Shown here: one piece after another, positions 43,208-52,621 of the stretch
Numbering within the stretch: position 1 is the first letter of the stretch
Layout of the letters: every line of letters begins with the position of its first letter
Assembly (NCBI GenBank): GCA_036266995.1
Contig: DATAWX010000169.1
Location: forward strand, 11,964-75,963
Length of the DNA stretch: 64,000 bases
From: GCA-003244245 sp036266995
GTDB taxonomy: Bacteria > Actinomycetota > Actinomycetes > Mycobacteriales > Pseudonocardiaceae
Direction: 5' to 3'
The notes under the pieces: generated by a model
What the model was told of the DNA's origin: nothing
Database searches by the model: none
Seen by the model: only the letters and a program-made list of their open reading frames with translations
Position numbers and translations under genes: made by a program

Positions 43208-44256
43208 CGGAAGACTTCTTCTGGTCGTCGCCGCGCTTGTCGCGGCGATGGCGGGCAGCCTGGCCATCCCGCCCGCCTCGCGTACCTGAAGTACAACAAC
43301 CTTCACTTGCACCTGACCGACAACGAACCGTTCCGGCTGGAAAGCTCGACCGCGCCCGGTATCACCGCGGCCGAGCATTACTCGAAGGCCGGAATCGCCG
43401 ACCTGGTCGCCCTGGCGGGCCGCTACCGCATCACGGTGATCCCGAAGATCGACATGCCCAGCCACCTCGGTGCGCTGCTGGCCAACCCGTCGTACACGAA
43501 CCTCGCACTCGACCCGGCTGGCGCCCGGGGCGCCATCGACATCTCCAATCCCCGCGCCCGCGCACTGCTGCGGTCGCTGGTGGCCGAATACCTGCCACTG
43601 TTCCCGGGTCCGTATTTCAGTATCGGGGCCGACGAGTACATCACGAACCACGCCAAGTATCCGCCACTGCAGGCCTACGCGCGCACCTGCAATGCGGGAG
43701 CGACGCCCAAAGACGCGTTCTACTGCTTCGCCGACGACATGGCCAGTTTCTTGCGCCAGCGGGGCAAGGCCACCCGGATCTGGAATGACGCACTGACCGC
43801 CGAGGCGCATGCCATCCCCCTGGACCGCACAATCGTGATCGACTATTGGATCGGCACCGTCACCGGTCCCGGCCATCTGCCGCCGCTGGACCCGAATGCC
43901 GTCGCCGCGCACGGCAACAAGGTGATAAATGCGAGCTGGCACGCGAGCATCAACGGCACCGTCTACATCACCCTGTACTACGTCGTGAGGGACACGCCGC
44001 GGCCGGCTCCCAGCCCGATGTATGAGCTGTGGAACACCACCATGTTCGACGGAGGTCGGACGTTGACCGCCAACCTCGCCGGTTCGCAGTTCAACATCTG
44101 GTGTGACCAGCCCACCGCGGAAACCGAGGATCAGGTCGCTGACGGGATCTGGCCGGACTTGCGCGTGTTAGCACAGAAAACCTGGGGACACCACAGCTGA
44201 CCGGGAACTACGCCGGCTTCCAGACGATCATGGCCGCCGTCGGCAGCCCGCGCTAG
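43200..44256 (+). pseudogene. GH20 beta-N-acetylhexosaminidase, truncated and frameshifted
   Basis: An ATG at 43200 begins a signal peptide (RLLLVVAALVAAMAG) that ends in a stop after about 29 codons. At about 43285 the GH20 catalytic domain starts abruptly in another frame: YLKYNNLHLHLTDNEPFR, then the catalytic pair in FSIGADEYI, and a late WNDAL. The whole N-terminal GH20b domain is deleted. At the 3' end the frame stops at GHHS, while another frame continues TPQLTGNYAGFQTIMAA to the stop at 44256. So both ends are damaged. Confidence 0.75.
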
Positions 44257-45152
44257 CGAACGCCGAGTGACATCAGCGGGTGCTGGCGCGGGTCCAGCCA
44301 TCGCAGGATCGCGATCACCGCCGCCCGGTCGGTCGCGACACATCCCGTGGTAGGGCGGCCGCTGGTGACGTGGAGGAAGAACGCCGAGCCGGCGCCCGGG
44401 TGGACTGGCCAGCGGTTGTAGTCGATTACCACCGCGTAGTCGTAGACGGAACCGGCCTTACCCAGGTCTTCCCCCGCCGCTTCGTTGAACGGGCACCTGC
44501 CCGGCGCGCACGTCTGGTGGGTGTTGTAGGCGGGCGACCGGACGTCGGATACCCACCAGTCGTTAGCGGTGGCGTGGAACCACGGTTGCCGTGTGCCGGG
44601 ATTGGCAGCTCGGCCGAAGGTCTGGGTAAGGCTGAACAGGCCGGCCGGGGTCCGTGAGGTCGACTCGCTGGTCCGGCCGATCCCATCCGCGCCGATGTGC
44701 GCCGGGACCGGCCCCAGGACCGGCCTCCAGCCGTTCCCGGCCCGCTGCCAGGCCTCGATCATCGCCGTCGTGCTGCTCGCGTTGGGCGCGGTGACGAGCA
44801 CCACCTGCGAGGTCGTCGCGGGTATGCCGCGCAGAGCTGCCGGAGCTGCGCTGGCGGCGGGCGCGGCGGGCGCGAGCCGACTGGGCGGCCCTTGGGCCGA
44901 GATCTGCGCGGCCGACCGCACCGCCGGTGCCCTACTGCCGGTATCGGCGGCCAAGGAGAGAGCGCCGGGAGTCTCAGAGCCGTCGGCGCCGATGGCGCAC
45001 GCCGAGGTCAGACCGGCGACGAGCAGGACGCAGATCGACGTAATCGAAAGCAGCCCCGAAGCCCCGATGCTCCGGCTCCCGGCGCGCTTGCACTCGAGAG
45101 CGCAACGATGCGCGCATTCCTGGTTGAGTCCATCCCGCACACGCTGCAGCAT
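44253..45152 (-). CDS. L,D-transpeptidase (YkuD-like), secreted
   Basis: This protein of up to 299 residues has an N-terminal hydrophobic signal (LLSITSICVLLVAGLTSACA), an Ala/Pro-rich linker and a YkuD-like catalytic domain with RTPAGLFSL, YDYAVVIDYN and the active site FFLHVTSGRPTTGCVA, where His and Cys are catalytic. It cross-links peptidoglycan or anchors proteins at the outer face of the membrane (family knowledge). The C-terminal stop overlaps the end of the GH20 relic on the other strand. The true start may be some codons later. Confidence 0.8.
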   Translation of the reverse strand: MLQRVRDGLNQECAHRCALECKRAGSRSIGASGLLSITSICVLLVAGLTSACAIGADGSETPGALSLAADTGSRAPAVRSAAQISAQGPPSRLAPAAPAASAAPAALRGIPATTSQVVLVTAPNASSTTAMIEAWQRAGNGWRPVLGPVPAHIGADGIGRTSESTSRTPAGLFSLTQTFGRAANPGTRQPWFHATANDWWVSDVRSPAYNTHQTCAPGRCPFNEAAGEDLGKAGSVYDYAVVIDYNRWPVHPGAGSAFFLHVTSGRPTTGCVATDRAAVIAILRWLDPRQHPLMSLGVR

Positions 45153-45491
45153 CGCTCGATCCCGTCCATCACCGTCGTCGCCCTGATCGTGACCGCGCCC
45201 CCAGATTCACACACGGGAGCCCAGATGTCCCCGCGCCGCGCCGACCCTCCCCGAGCACAGCCCGCTGGCGCCCGCCCGCCGCACCGCCCTCTAACCGCGC
45301 AGTCTGGATGCAGACTGCGGAAATGTGACCCGAATTACCGCATTCTGCATCCAGACTGCGACGGACCCGATGATGAGCCGTAGCCGTGCAGAATCGCCGT
45401 GCCATCACTCAGTTTCGGCGATCATGGCACGTGCCGACAAACCCACCTGATTAGCCAACAGCCTCGGCCGCGATCTGATCGGAGCTGCGTG
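45153..45491. other. Intergenic stretch with cruciform repeat
   Basis: No gene is seen. The stretch contains the inverted repeat at 45299-45359 and the upstream region of the broken SDR gene. Confidence 0.4.
45299..45359. promoter_or_regulatory. 22-bp inverted repeat, itself made of GCAGTCTG palindromes
   Basis: Arms 45299-45320 and 45338-45359 are complementary at 21 of 22 positions with a 17-base loop. Each arm is also an internal palindrome (GCAGTCTG-GATG-CAGACTGC), so four copies of the same half-site occur. It could be a multimer binding site, a terminator or an element end. Confidence 0.5.
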
Positions 45492-46028
45492 ATGAATACC
45501 ACGACGACACAGCCTGCGCTGGCCGGCTCGGTGGCCATTGTCACTGGCGGAGGGCGCGGTATCGGGCGGGTGTTGGCGCTCGCCTTGGCCGGAGCCGGCG
45601 CCGCGGTGGGTCTGATCGCTCGCTCGCCCGACTAGCTCGCCGAGTCGGTGCAGCTGATCGAGGCGGCAGGTGGCTTCGCCGCCGCGGCCAGTGCGGACCT
45701 CAGCGACTCTGAGGCCGCCGCGACCGCCGTCGACAAGCTGCGCCACGAGCTCGGCCCTGTCGACTTGCTCGTCAACAACGCCGGGATCAGCGGGCCGGCC
45801 GGACCCGCCTGGGAGGTCCCGGAGCAGGACTGGTGGCGCACCGTCGAGGTCAACCCGCGCAGTGTGGAGCGGTGCAGTCGACTCGTGTTGCCGGAGATGG
45901 TCGACTGCGGGCGTGGCCGGATCGTGAACGTGACCAGCCAGGCCGGTGCCTTTCGCTGGCCATTGGCCGCACCGGAGGACGAATTGCGTCGGGTGCTCCA
46001 CCGGCTGCTCGGGCGAGAGATTGGTTGA
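45492..46028 (+). pseudogene. Short-chain dehydrogenase with internal stop and lost C-terminus
   Basis: The N-terminal Rossmann motif VTGGGRGIG and the later LVNNAGISG and RIVNVTSQAG show an SDR. A TAG at 45633-45635 interrupts the frame after IARSPD, and the family sequence resumes directly after it. The part with the catalytic Tyr-x-x-x-Lys is missing; the frame ends 17 residues beyond a junction near 45965. Inactive. Confidence 0.75.
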
Positions 46029-46119
46029 TACTTACTACCGGGCATTACAGTTCGGGATGATTCCCGTCCTGCTCGAACGGCTCCACGCCAGCTACGTGGC
46101 CGAGGAGGCGTGGCCGCTG

Positions 46120-48118
46120 ATGCGCACCGAATTGGTGGGTCGCGAACGGGAGTTGGCCGCGCTCGTGGAGCACCTCGAGTCAGCTCTCGCGACGCATCCG
46201 CGCGTCGTGTTGTGCCGGGGCGAACCGGGGATTGGCAAGACCCGCATGGCGGAGGAGCTGATCGGGCTGGCGGTGACGCGGCGCGTCCCGGTGGCCTGGG
46301 GGTCGGCGGCGGAGTCGGGCGGCGCGCCCCCGTACTGGCCGTGGCGGCAGGTGCTGCGCGCGGTGTCCGCCGGCGTCGACGTCATCAAGATCGCCGACGA
46401 GCTCGGAGTGACTCCCGACCTCGGACGGCTCGCACCCGACGTATTCGACGCTCCAGGCGGTGATCGGAGGGGCAGTGGCTCGAGCGAGGACCGGTTTCGG
46501 CTCTTCGACGCGGTCGCCCAGCTGCTGAGCGATATCACCACGCACGCACCGTGGGTCATCGTGTTCGACGACGCGCATCGAGCGGATTACGGCTCGTTGC
46601 TGCTGCTGCACCACGTGGTGCGCACGCTGGCTCGCGAGCGGCTGCTGGTGATGGTGAATCACCGCGACACCGAACCCGTGCACGACGTCCTCGTCACGGG
46701 ACTTGCTCGGGAGCCGGCCACCCGGCGGATCGACCTGCGCGGTTTGGCCGCTCCCGCCGTCGGTCAGCAGCTCGCCGCGCTGGTCGGGTACCACGTCGCA
46801 CCGGCGCAGGTGAAGCGGGTGCACGCGATCACGGGTGGCAACCCCTTTTTCGTCGGTGAGATGGGCTGGGCGCTGGCCGACGCAGGCCCAGCCGCGTCGG
46901 CGGTCCCGGTCCCGCCGAGCGTGCTGCAAACGATCAACGAACGGCTCGACCGGCTCCCGCCGAAGTCCGCGCGGCTGCTGGACGCGGCGTCGATCGTCGG
47001 CCGGGAGTTCTCCGTCGAGGTGCTCGCCCGGATGGTGGGCGAGCCCGTGCTCGGCTGCCTGGGTCAGCTCGACGACGCAGCCGCCGCCGGCCTGATCGAG
47101 CCCACGGAGTCGACCGGCGAGCATCGATTCGTGCACGTCTTGATTCGGGACGCGATCGAGGCCGGCTTGGGCACAGCCGAGCGGGCACAGCTGCACAGGT
47201 CGGCGGCCGAGGCCGTGGAGGTGCTGCACGCCGGCCGTCTCGAGCCGCGTCTGTCGGATCTCGCCCGGCACTGGGCGGCCGCGGCCGTGCTCGGTGACCG
47301 GGGACGCGCTACCGGTTGGATCCGGCGGGCCGCGGCTGAGGCGGTGGGTCGGCTCGTCTACGAGGAGGGCGTCCGGCTTTACCGGCTCGCGCTCGACGTC
47401 GGCGGTGGCGAGCTCGACGATCTCGACTGCTGCGAACTGCTGCTCGCGCTCGGCTGCGCGCAGAGCCTGTCCGGGGACCACCCGGGCCGGCTGCGCACCT
47501 GCCGGAGTGCGGCCGATCTCGCGCGTTCGATGGCGCGGCCCGATCTCATCGCAGAGGCAGCCCTGATCTTGGAGGGCGGCGACGGAGCCGAGGCCGATCG
47601 GTTGGTCAGGCGGCTGTGCGAGGAGGTCCTCCGGTGGCTGGGTCCGCAGTCCTCCTCGCTGCGGGCCAGGGTCGCGGCCGGCCTGGCCCGCGCGTGCATC
47701 TACCTCGATGACATCGATGCCGCCGCGCGAGCCAGCGAGCAGGCACTGGCCATGGCGAACCAGTGCGACGATCGGGCCGCGGTGGTGGCGACGTTACGAG
47801 CCCGCCAGCTGGTTCGCTGCGATCCGGACGGGACCGACGAACGGTCCGACCTGGCCGCGCGGCTGCTGGAGATCGGCCGGGAGGCCTCGGACCCCGAGAC
47901 CCAGATGTGGGCCCACCTCTGGCGGATCGACGTGATGTTGCAGCGCGGCGACCTCTGCGGCGTCGGCCGGGAGCTCGATCCCCTGGCCTGGTGTGTCAAT
48001 GAGCTGGGCGGGCCGGTCGCGCGCTGGCACCTGCTCCGCTGCCGCGCAGCACATTCTCACCAAGCTCGACCTGCCGAACCGGAGCCGGATCGCGGTCTGG
48101 ATCACCAGCCGCAGTTGA
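46120..48118 (+). pseudogene. Large LuxR-type ATPase regulator with internal deletion
   Basis: From the ATG at 46120 the protein has MRTELVGRERELAAL, Walker A CRGEPGIGKTR, Walker B VIVFDDAHRAD, GGNPFFVGE and TPR-like helices to about 48040. Then the frame is lost: in another frame the end of a LuxR HTH (ILTKLDLPNRSRIAVWITS) follows and stops at 48118. The missing part includes the last repeats and most of the HTH, so DNA binding is gone. An IS1380-type element is inserted right at this stop. Confidence 0.7.
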
Positions 48119-48119
48119 G

Positions 48120-49763
48120 CCTGGATGCACCGCGCTGATTCCTTGACCTAATAGTTGATCTTTGTGGTGTGGTGTGTTGGTCGGGGCGTGGGAGATCCGC
48201 CGGTCTGCTCGGCTTTTCCACTGGTGGTCTCCGGTCGCGGCCTGGGGCCGGTGGTCAGGCGGCTGCGGGGAGCGGGTCGTGCAGGGCGTGGCGGAACAGT
48301 TCGTCGAGGCTGGGTTCCCAGGGCCAGTTCCGTGGCAGGTGCAGGACCAGTTGGCCCGCGGAGCGGGCGATCCGTGCGGGGGTGTTGATCAGTTGGGCGC
48401 GGATGGTGCCGGTTCGGGCGTGGGCGTGGAATGCCGAGGCCAGCGCGCCGGCGGCGCGGGTGAGGTTGTGAGAGATCGCCGCGCAGACTAACCAGGCGGA
48501 ATTGGCGGTGAACACACCCGAGGGTAGGTGGGCCAACGCGGAGTCCTTCAGGTCGGCGATGACTTGCTCGATGATGGCGTGGTCGCGGTGGGTGGCCTCG
48601 GCGGCGAGCATCGGTTCGGGGCTGTCGGTGAACACCGCGTGGTAGCGGTAGACGGCGAACATCTCGGCCTGCCCGGCCGCGAGGGTGGCCGGGTGCAGTC
48701 GGCGGATCCGGCGCACGATCAGCCGGGCGGTGATGTGCTCGGTGTGGCGGCGTCCGGTGAACGCGGTGAAGCCGATCTCGGCGACCTCGGCGTCGGAGAC
48801 CCAGCGCTGCTCGTGGTCGTCGAAGATCGCGTTCGGGTAGCGGATCGGCACCCAGGCCTGCTCGCCGATGGTGGTGATGGCCCTGGTCACGGTCGCGGTC
48901 AGGCGGGCGGTGACGGAGAACCGGGCCCCGGCACGGCGGGCGGCGGCGATGATGTCGTGGCTGTAGTAGGCCGAGTCGGCGCGCACGATCAGCAGCCCGG
49001 TGGCACCGGAGCGCCGCGCGGTGGCCAGGGCGTCGGCGAGCAGGCTCGCCGCGCCGCGCACCGAGTTCGTCGCTCCTTTGCGTAGGCGGGTGGCGGCGAT
49101 CACCGGCACGGACAGCGGTGTGGAGATCGTGGCCAGCAGCGCGTTGAGGCCCTTGACGCCGGTGTAGCCGCGCCCGGTGCCCTGCTTGGCATAGCCATAA
49201 GTCGCCCGCACGGTGTCGTCGATGTCGACGAACGCGATCTGATCGGCGCCGGTCAGGATCGGGGTCGAACCGGCCAACCGGGCGAGGAACCGGGCGGCCA
49301 CGGCGTCGAGTTGGCGGACGTGACCGAAGCGCAACAGCCGCAGAAACGTGCCCAACGTTGACGGGGCCCGGATATCGGTGAACAACCGGCCCATCGCGCC
49401 GTGGCGCAACAGGTCCATGTCGCTGATCGAGTCGGCGCCAGCGACCATCCCCGCGACCAGCGCCAGGACTTTCGCCGTGGCGTTCGCGCCGCCCTTGGCG
49501 GCGATGTGCAGCCGGTCGGTCAGCAGTGCCGCCAGCCCGCACCCAGCGGCCAGCGCCATGACCGCCGTGAGCCCCGCGCACGACACGAGATTGGGATCAT
49601 CGAACCGCACACTCATCGCGCGGCGGGCATGAGATAGTCGCATCCAGCGGATGCCCTTCTCCTCGGTGACACAGGACTCTCGACAAGCCCTATCGTCCCA
49701 GGTCAGAAGGGCATTCGTGCGTCACGACGCGCCATCAGAGGCCAATTCTGCGGTGCATCCAGG
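48120..49763 (-). mobile_element. Complete IS1380-family insertion sequence
   Basis: The element is 1644 bp long, bounded by 14-bp terminal inverted repeats CCTGGATGCACCGC (48120-48133 and reverse at 49750-49763). It is flanked on both sides by the direct repeat TTGAG (48115-48119 and 49764-49768), the target duplication; IS1380 elements duplicate about four bases. It carries one transposase gene on the minus strand. Size, end sequence and transposase agree. Confidence 0.88.
48255..49643 (-). CDS. IS1380-family transposase
   Basis: This 462-residue DDE transposase contains VDIDDTVRATYGYAKQG with the first catalytic Asp, VRADSAYYSHDI with the second, and HRDHAIIEQVIADLKDS, which carries the Glu in the Y/H-x-x-x-E-like region near the C-terminus, followed by ANSAWLVCAAISHNL. 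Length and motifs fit IS1380 transposases. The frame is intact, so the element may still be active. Upstream an ATGCCCTTCT/AGAAGGGCAT palindrome lies at its promoter. Confidence 0.92.
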   Translation of the reverse strand: MRLSHARRAMSVRFDDPNLVSCAGLTAVMALAAGCGLAALLTDRLHIAAKGGANATAKVLALVAGMVAGADSISDMDLLRHGAMGRLFTDIRAPSTLGTFLRLLRFGHVRQLDAVAARFLARLAGSTPILTGADQIAFVDIDDTVRATYGYAKQGTGRGYTGVKGLNALLATISTPLSVPVIAATRLRKGATNSVRGAASLLADALATARRSGATGLLIVRADSAYYSHDIIAAARRAGARFSVTARLTATVTRAITTIGEQAWVPIRYPNAIFDDHEQRWVSDAEVAEIGFTAFTGRRHTEHITARLIVRRIRRLHPATLAAGQAEMFAVYRYHAVFTDSPEPMLAAEATHRDHAIIEQVIADLKDSALAHLPSGVFTANSAWLVCAAISHNLTRAAGALASAFHAHARTGTIRAQLINTPARIARSAGQLVLHLPRNWPWEPSLDELFRHALHDPLPAAA

Positions 49764-49768
49764 TTGAG

Positions 49769-50139
49769 TATGCGGGCTGAGTAATTCGGCGGACGCCGTC
49801 ACACCGCGCGCTTCACTACCGTGCTCAGGTGCACTGAGCTTACGTCCATTGCGACCGAGATAATCAGCTGAAAGGGGGTACGTGAAGTGGACACGTACGC
49901 ATTCCAGGCAGAACTCACCCGTATCACCCCGGTTGGGTCTGACCGCTCTGGGCCTCCGTATCGACTTTGGTTTCGCTGGCAGCCTCACCGAAGGTCGACT
50001 TACCGGGTGCACTCTATCTATCCACCGCTGCCGCCGCGGTGTACGGCTTCACCGGCTCGGCGAACGTTGTCACGCGGATACTCAAGGTATCGGCGCGCTC
50101 CCTCGCCGGCAGCAGCCGACCAGTAGGCGTCGGCTGAGC
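49769..50139. other. Stretch with a possible decayed small gene
   Basis: A GTG at 49887 preceded by AAAGGGGG begins VDTYAFQAELTRITPV, but the later part looks protein-like only in another frame (LPGALYLSTAAAAVYGFTG, VTRILKVSARSLAG) that ends at a stop just before a hairpin. A frameshifted small membrane-associated protein is possible; otherwise nothing is seen. Confidence 0.3.
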
Positions 50140-50170
50140 TGAAACCCAGCTGGATTGTGGCTGGGTTTCA
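50140..50170. terminator. 11-bp hairpin
   Basis: TGAAACCCAGC (50140-50150) pairs perfectly with 50160-50170. On the plus strand it is followed by an A-tract rather than T, so if it terminates it does so without a canonical U-run. Confidence 0.45.
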
Positions 50171-50241
50171 AAAAACGCTCTATCTTGATGAAATCTCCGA
50201 CGAGGCGCAACCCGCGCTGACCGACGATTCAAGGGATTGAC

Positions 50242-51052
50242 ATGGTTGCAAGCGTATCGGCAGCCGAATGGCAGCAGAGCCAGGATGCACTCCGCGATGA
50301 GGTACGGCGGGTGACGTCTCTGATGCGCTCCATCAGTGATCCGGGAGTTCCCGCGGTGGGCCAGTGGACACTCGCTGAGGTTGCCATGCATCTCTCGCAG
50401 ATCTGGATAACGATGCCTGGGATGGCACGGCGGGACCTCTCGCGGTACCATGAGATGGTGCCCAGCATCGCTGGGGTGGCCGGCGACTCGCTGATCCGGG
50501 ACATGTGGGACAACGCTGACATGAACGCGCTCGGGTTGACGTCCGACACCGAGCGCGATCTGGCTGTTCTGGCTGACCGCATCGAGGAGCGGGCGCAGGA
50601 GTGCCCCGCCCCTCTCCGCCCTGACCGGCGGCCTGCTGAGCGAAACGGTCATGCACGGTTACGACATCGCCCACGCCGCCGGCCGCAAGTGGAGGATCGA
50701 GCCAACCCATGCGGCCACGATGGTGCGGCAATTCTTCGTCCCGGTGTTACAAACGGTCGACCCTCGGACGTTTGTCAACGCCGAGAAGGCGGCTGGCCTC
50801 CGAGTAAGCTACGAACTGCACCTGCGGGGAGACTGCCGCCTGGTTTTCGTTTTCGACGATGGGTCGCTCAGGGTCGAAGAGCCGTCGACCCGGCGGGTCG
50901 ACTGCCATATCTTGGCCGATCCTGTAGCGTTCTTCATGGTGTTCTGGAACCGTCAGAGCCAGTGGAACGCGATCGCCAAGGGTCAGCTCATAGCCTGGGG
51001 TCGCAAGCCCTGGCTGGGTCTGAAGTTCAGGTCCTTGGTCCGCAATCCCTAG
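50242..51052 (+). pseudogene. Maleylpyruvate-isomerase-like (DinB)/SCP2 protein with frameshift
   Basis: The ATG frame has the N-terminal four-helix part of TIGR03083-type proteins (QWTLAEVAMHLSQIW, metal-site His region) up to EERAQECPAP. At the C-rich run near 50605 the frame shifts: the +1 frame continues SALTGGLLSETVMHGYDIA, then an SCP2-like C-terminal domain (VDCHILADPVAFFMVFW) and stops at 51052. One base change in the C-tract would restore the gene. It lies upstream of an SRPBCC gene. Confidence 0.65.
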
Positions 51053-51096
51053 CTGTCCGCCTGCTCCCCCGAGAAGTGGTCAGTAAGGTGTTCGGG

Positions 51097-51585
51097 ATGC
51101 GCATGTCCGACCTTCCCTCTGTCGAGGTTTCGCTCACCTTGGCCGCTCCGCCGGAGCGGGTCTGGGCGCTGGCCAGTGACGTCACGCGGGTGGGCGCCTG
51201 GGGCGGCGAGTGCGTCGAGGCTGCGTGGGTGAATGGGGCTGACGGCCCCGCGGTCGGGGCCCACTTCCTCGGTCATCAGGTCCGGGGGGACCGGAAATGG
51301 GAGACAACGTCAGTGGTCATCGAGTCGGAGCCCGGTGTCAGCTTCGCGTGGGCGGTAGGAGACCCGGCGAACGCCGCCGCTACCTGGAGATACCAGATGA
51401 CCGCCGACGGATCCGGCGGCACCGTGCTGCGCTACCGGGCCGTCATGGGTCCCGGCCCCTCCGGACTGACGGCCGTGATCGCTGAGATGCCCGACCGCGA
51501 GGAGAGCATCATCGCCAGGCGGATGAAGGACCATGAACGGAACATGACGGCGACGCTCGAAGCCATCAAACGGGCGGCCGAGTAG
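51097..51585 (+). CDS. SRPBCC (polyketide cyclase/START-like) protein
   Basis: This 162-residue protein opens with VEVSLTLAAPPERVWALASDVTRVGAWG, the usual SRPBCC start, and has a helical C-terminus (REESIIARRMKDHERNMTATLEAIK). The cavity of this fold binds hydrophobic ligands. Starts at 51097 and 51103 are both possible; the longer reading that begins at 50242 is an artefact of the frameshifted gene before it. It overlaps the end of the convergent SDR gene by 20 bases. Confidence 0.8.
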   Translation: MRMSDLPSVEVSLTLAAPPERVWALASDVTRVGAWGGECVEAAWVNGADGPAVGAHFLGHQVRGDRKWETTSVVIESEPGVSFAWAVGDPANAAATWRYQMTADGSGGTVLRYRAVMGPGPSGLTAVIAEMPDREESIIARRMKDHERNMTATLEAIKRAAE

Positions 51586-52516
51586 ACGTGGCTTCATCAA
51601 CGCGGATGGGCAGGGCCACGCCGGTGAGGCGTTCGGCCTCAGCCCACAAGCGGGCGTTGGTCGCGGCGTCGAGGGCCCTGCGGGGTGGCCGGGCTGTGAC
51701 GGTAGGGCCGACCAGGCCGAATCGTCCGCCTGGACCGTAGTATCCGCCGGCGACGGCCTGGGGGCTGGTCGCGGCGTACAGCAGCGGCTCGGCGCCCTGC
51801 TCAACGCCCTGTGACGGCACGATGGCACTGAGCAGAGCGTATAGGCCCGCCGGCTTGTCGCGCCCGAGGCTCGGACCTGCCGTCTGGAGATTGGTGCGGG
51901 TGTAGCCGGGGTGCGCACCGGTGCTCATCAGGTTCCAGTCGTGCTCGGCGGCCACCGCCGCGAGGTGCTGGGTGAACATGAGGTCGGCGAGCTTGGACTG
52001 GGCGTAGGAGAGAGTGGCGCTGTAGCGGCGCTCCCACTGCAGGTCCTGAAAGCGGATCCGACCGTAGTCCGCCGCGAGGCTGCTCATGGTGGCCACTCGC
52101 AGCGCCTCCGCGGCGAGCACCAGTGGCAGGAGCCGGACCGTCAGGGCGAAGGGGCCGAGGAAATTGCTGCCCATCTGTAGCTCGAATCCGTCGGCTGTGG
52201 TCATGCGGGTGGGCGGAGCCATCACCCCGGCGTTGTTGACCAACAGGTCCAGGGGTGCACCGTCGGCGATGAGCCCCTCGGCGAACTGCGTCACCGAGGC
52301 CAGGTCGGCCAGGTCGACCTGGCGCACCTCGAGCTGGGCGTGCGGGTGCTGCGCCAGGATCTCGGCGCGGGCCTGCTCGCCCTTGGCGCCCGTGCGGACG
52401 GCCATCACGACACGAGCCCCGGCACCGGCGAGCCGCCGGGTGGTTTCCTTGCCGGTACCGCTGTTGGCGCCGGTAACGACCGCGAACTTGCCGCTCTGGT
52501 CAGGGACGACGTACAT
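51566..52516 (-). CDS. Short-chain dehydrogenase/reductase
   Basis: This 316-residue SDR has the cofactor motif VTGANSGTGKETTRRLA, a DLADLASV acidic turn, LVNNAGVMAPP, the catalytic Ser in ATMSSLAADYG and Tyr-x-x-x-Lys in LSYAQSKLA. The layout is that of the retinol-dehydrogenase/WWOX-like group. It is divergent from a TetR gene with a clear operator in between, so it is probably repressed by that regulator. Substrate unknown. Confidence 0.9.
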   Translation of the reverse strand: MYVVPDQSGKFAVVTGANSGTGKETTRRLAGAGARVVMAVRTGAKGEQARAEILAQHPHAQLEVRQVDLADLASVTQFAEGLIADGAPLDLLVNNAGVMAPPTRMTTADGFELQMGSNFLGPFALTVRLLPLVLAAEALRVATMSSLAADYGRIRFQDLQWERRYSATLSYAQSKLADLMFTQHLAAVAAEHDWNLMSTGAHPGYTRTNLQTAGPSLGRDKPAGLYALLSAIVPSQGVEQGAEPLLYAATSPQAVAGGYYGPGGRFGLVGPTVTARPPRRALDAATNARLWAEAERLTGVALPIRVDEATSTRPPV

Positions 52517-52541
52517 GGTGACTCCTCTGACGCTTCTTAAA

Positions 52542-52585
52542 GACTATCGGTCTGTTACCACAATCAAGCTAACAGACCGATGGTC
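52542..52585. promoter_or_regulatory. 16-bp operator palindrome between SDR and TetR
   Basis: GACTATCGGTCTGTTA (52542-52557) and 52570-52585 are complementary at 15 of 16 positions with a 12-base centre, between the SDR start (52516) and the TetR start (52622). A second, shorter dyad AGACC-GGA-GGTCT lies at 52596-52608 and shares the GGTCT half-site. Typical of a TetR operator. Confidence 0.8.
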
Positions 52586-52621
52586 TTCTAACAAGAGACC
52601 GGAGGTCTGTAAACTGTGGCG

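Noticed and set aside
48148..49581. 477-codon frame parallel to the transposase
   Set aside because: Extremely Arg/His/Pro-rich product in another frame of the same strand; the IS1380 transposase frame explains the sequence.
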